From the NCBI GenBank assembly GCA_041946865.1, contig JBHGBF010000030.1, positions 1-34,117 on the forward strand: a stretch of 34,117 nt of DNA. Reading direction: 5' to 3'. This DNA comes from RPQK01 sp041946865 (GTDB lineage: Bacteria; Acidobacteriota; UBA6911; RPQK01). Position numbers and translations under genes: made by a program. Shown here in pieces: positions 32,307 to 34,117 of this stretch. The notes beneath the pieces are model-generated. The model was given only the letters and a program-made list of their open reading frames with translations. It searched no databases and was not told the origin of the DNA. Numbering within the stretch: the first letter of the stretch is position 1; every line of letters starts with the position of its first letter.

Positions 32307-32552
32307 ATGATTCGTGTAATCGAGTGTCGCTACATCTCGGAGTATGGGATCTGGCTTCGGTTCAACGACGGCGTCGAGGGCGAGCTGGACCTCGAAAGGG
32401 AGCTGGACGGGGAGGTGTTTGAACCCTTGCGAGATCTAGACACCTTTCGTTCATTCAACCTCCACCCCGAGCTTCATACCATCGTCTGGCCTGACGGGGC
32501 CGACTTCGCTCCTGAATTTCTTCATGATCGCGTCCAGGCCGCAGCTGCGTGA
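32307..32552 (+). CDS. DUF2442 domain protein
   Basis: An 81-residue protein typical of DUF2442 in length and form: WLRFNDGVEGELDLERELDG and LHPELHTIVWPDGADFAPEFLHDRV. Such proteins are often next to DUF4160 partners as putative toxin-antitoxin pairs, but I find no intact partner here. ATG 32307 follows GGAG at 8 bases; a longer frame from 32097 is rejected. It may be a solitary antitoxin left after decay of the partner. Confidence 0.82.
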   Translation: MIRVIECRYISEYGIWLRFNDGVEGELDLERELDGEVFEPLRDLDTFRSFNLHPELHTIVWPDGADFAPEFLHDRVQAAAA

Positions 32553-33482
32553 TTCAGCGCCGCAAGTCAAAATCCGGAATGCGGCCAAACTCAATCGGGT
32601 CGATTATTTGCAAAGTTTATCCTCTGAATTGGGGTTAAGCGCGGTCTCCGCAGAGGACAACCGAAGCGCGCGTTCCCAGGCCGGACTGTACCGGCCCGCC
32701 GGTAAAGGTTTGGCCGGGAGGTCAAGAACCTGGTACACCCCGTTTTCAAAGGCAATGAGGTCGCGCGCTCAGCTGGTCCCGAGCCCCGGAGAGCTCGTGA
32801 GGGAAGCGGACGCCAAGGATCTCGCTCAGGCGTTGGTCCGAATAGAAGCTGACACTGGGGCCCTGACTTTCTCATGTCGATGATCACGATAAAGCCACCG
32901 GGGGTGTCGAGCTATCGGAACTTGTGTGACTTACCTGACTAACCGGCGAGGAAGTGTCCTTACTACAAAGAGTTATGAAGATATCACGACTTGTGTGACT
33001 CACACGCGTAATTGCCAGCCAACTGGATGTCGCTCAGCAGTCCGGAGTAGCGGCCGGGCGAGAGTTGTGAAATCTCATCCGAGACTCCCTGGACGACTCG
33101 GACCCTAGTTTGCCCGGAGGTTGCCCGCAACCACGACTGGTTCCTTGCGAGCGCCACTCTCTCTGTCCGGTCAGGGGGTAACCCCTCAGTTTTTTGTTGG
33201 GAGTGTGGCAGCAACGAGGAGAGAGGCCGGTGCTCCACGCATCACGGAATTGGGTCCGGTGGACAAGTCGAGCCCTCGAGGGGATCCGCCTCAAGCGCCT
33301 TACAATAGCGTAAGATCCACCTTGTATTCGCCTTCTGCCGGTCCCATGACCTGGAACCCCCTTGACGGCGACGGCAAAGCGGCGACCGTGTACGACCGCA
33401 TGCCGGCGACGATTGGCGCTTCGCCGGGGAGAAGACAAGGCGTGGCTGATTCATCATGGGATGAGTTGGGGATTTCGGAGAG
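32553..33482. other. Region of decayed coding DNA
   Basis: About 930 bases with no intact gene. The long open frames are unlike known families and have poor composition. Contents are a probable frameshifted minus-strand gene remnant (32604-32860), a 5-bp stem with T6 (33173-33195, weak terminator) and the word GGTAACCCCTCAGT at 33177-33190, also found at 31056-31069. Confidence 0.55.
32604..32860 (-). pseudogene. Frameshifted remnant of an unrecognised minus-strand gene
   Basis: Two frames on the minus strand read naturally and join across a frameshift between 32746 and 32768. The first gives VSFYSDQRLSEILGVRFPHE and a following LSGARDQLSA. The second continues RDLIAFENGVYQVLDLPAKP and ends SAETALNPNSEDKLCK with a stop at 32604-32606. 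Neither frame has a start codon that fits, and the 5' end is cut by a stop. I cannot name the family. A sequencing error is possible but would have to be a single shift in otherwise decayed DNA. Confidence 0.4.
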
Positions 33483-33665
33483 ATGCTCACCCGAGGCGAC
33501 ATCGTGCCCGGTGCGACGGCTGGTTGCAGCGCGTACGACTGTGAGTTTGTGGTCTTGGCACGGGAACTGCGGGTTCGTCTGGTCACATTCGACACTGAGG
33601 TTCTTCAGTCTTTTCCCGACACGGCAGACTCGCCCGAAACCTTCCTGTCCCGACCTTCGGCCTAA
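33483..33665 (+). pseudogene. C-terminal fragment of a VapC (PIN-domain) toxin
   Basis: A 60-residue open frame with the typical VapC C-terminal pattern: SAYDCEFVVLARELRVRLVT with F-D-T-E next and then FPDTADSPETFL. PIN toxins are RNases of about 130 residues and need an N-terminal DTN motif with further acidic residues; I cannot find that part in any frame upstream. No vapB-like antitoxin is evident either. It is most likely a decayed toxin-antitoxin locus. Confidence 0.6.
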
Positions 33666-34013
33666 CGCGTTTCAGCGGAGCGGCCACGGTGTTGCGACCA
33701 CTGTTACGCCGCCTAAGACACGTGCAGCGCACCCCGCCTCGCGACGCGCTCGTGTTCGGAGTTTGCGACCCGCCCTGCGAGGAGTCAGCGGGCGGCAAAC
33801 GCTCGAGGTTTCCCTTCCAGGCGGCCTGTCGAAAATGAGCGAATCCCCCTGTTCGCCCTATTTCATCCAATGGTCCCGGGCACACACCCGACGCGCTCCG
33901 CTGCAAAACGCTGCGCTTGCGGCTCCGTCGCGCCTTTCGAAGCGGCGCCATTCGAAGCACACACCCGACCGTGGAAATAGGGGGACAGCAAGTAGGTATA
34001 ATTTGAGGGTGAC
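33666..34013. other. Repeat-rich gap without a gene
   Basis: No credible gene. It has a 13-base direct repeat (GCACACACCCGAC at 33880-33892 and 33957-33969), repeated TTCGAAG words and an imperfect inverted repeat between CTGTTCGCCCTATTTC (33849-33864) and GAAATAGGGGGACAG (33974-33988). TATAAT at 33997-34002 is a possible promoter for the frame at 34014. Confidence 0.55.
33997..34002 (+). promoter_or_regulatory. Possible -10 box (TATAAT) for the terminal gene
   Basis: A perfect TATAAT ends 11 bases before ATG 34014. No -35 is clear. A start near 34009 would leave only a few leader bases. Confidence 0.4.
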
Positions 34014-34117
34014 AATGTTGACGGAAGTCGTAACCCAAACTGGTTTTCCGGCTCTGAGAGCCCTGGACTTTGGCGAAAGTATACAGATGAATCAACAGGA
34101 ACCGCTGCTGTGTGGCT
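34014..34117 (+). CDS. Possible gene start, truncated by the window end
   Basis: A frame of 34 residues without stop up to the last base, beginning MLTEVVTQTGFPALRALDFG. GAGGGT lies a few bases upstream as a weak ribosome-binding site, and a -10 box precedes it. The family cannot be told from so short a piece. It may be real or chance. Confidence 0.35.

Noticed and set aside
33034..33595. Two overlapping minus-strand frames of 117-134 residues
   Set aside because: Arg/Ser/Pro-rich composition, no start signals and no family likeness; they lie in decayed DNA and are antisense to the VapC fragment.
33930..33970. tRNA-like TTCGAA word
   Set aside because: No acceptor stem or anticodon arm can be formed around it.

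Overview
The window looks like a chromosomal segment of a Gram-negative, GC-rich bacterium, most probably an Acidobacteriota member. The evidence is indirect: a Dxs/IspA/XseAB/TlyA housekeeping block, an OmpA-type outer-membrane protein, lipoprotein and Sec signals, an ECF sigma operon carrying DUF4097 'toastrack' proteins, and dispersed intergenic repeats of a kind common in that phylum. No marker gene here fixes the taxonomy. I see no rRNA, tRNA or CRISPR array. Several genes carry a -10 hexamer (TATAAT or TACAAT) 6-9 bases before the start codon and no ribosome binding site, so part of this genome is probably read from leaderless or nearly leaderless mRNAs. Others have ordinary Shine-Dalgarno sites.

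Layout. 1-407: no gene, two repeat elements. 408-1511: membrane-anchored PHP-domain protein. 1584-6790: plus-strand operon xseA-xseB-ispA-dxs-tlyA. 6900-7814: YhcC-like radical SAM protein, overlapping tail to tail with a minus-strand operon (12987 down to 7807) of ECF sigma factor, zinc anti-sigma factor, B-box/membrane protein, membrane DUF4097 protein, DUF4097 lipoprotein and a nucleoside-phosphorylase-like protein. 13271-17837: nrdR, lon, thiL and a DUF2062 protein. 18004-21514: a secreted HExxH/TPR protein, a secreted TPR protein and rnc. 21557-22294: CPBP intramembrane protease on the minus strand. 22461-22697: a 78-residue hyperacidic protein with a strong promoter. 23099-27838: OmpA-like protein with Ig-like repeats, a terminator, a secreted beta-propeller and a small membrane protein. 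27884-28768: zinc-ribbon RDD protein (minus). 28865-30996: M29 aminopeptidase and a GH172/DUF2961 enzyme. 31196-32044: HDOD protein. 32307-32552: DUF2442 protein. 32553-34013: decayed DNA with a frameshifted minus-strand remnant, the C-terminal piece of a VapC toxin and repeat-like sequences. A possible gene starts at 34014 and runs off the window.

How the genes work together. The first operon joins DNA repair (exonuclease VII), isoprenoid precursor synthesis (Dxs then IspA) and rRNA methylation (TlyA). The best candidate for an undescribed system is the ECF operon: its overlapping genes suggest a membrane-tethered switch whose outputs are cell-envelope DUF4097 proteins, with a possible self-recognised ECF promoter in front. 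Other candidates are the secreted gluzincin-like TPR protein and the hyperacidic pentad-repeat protein.
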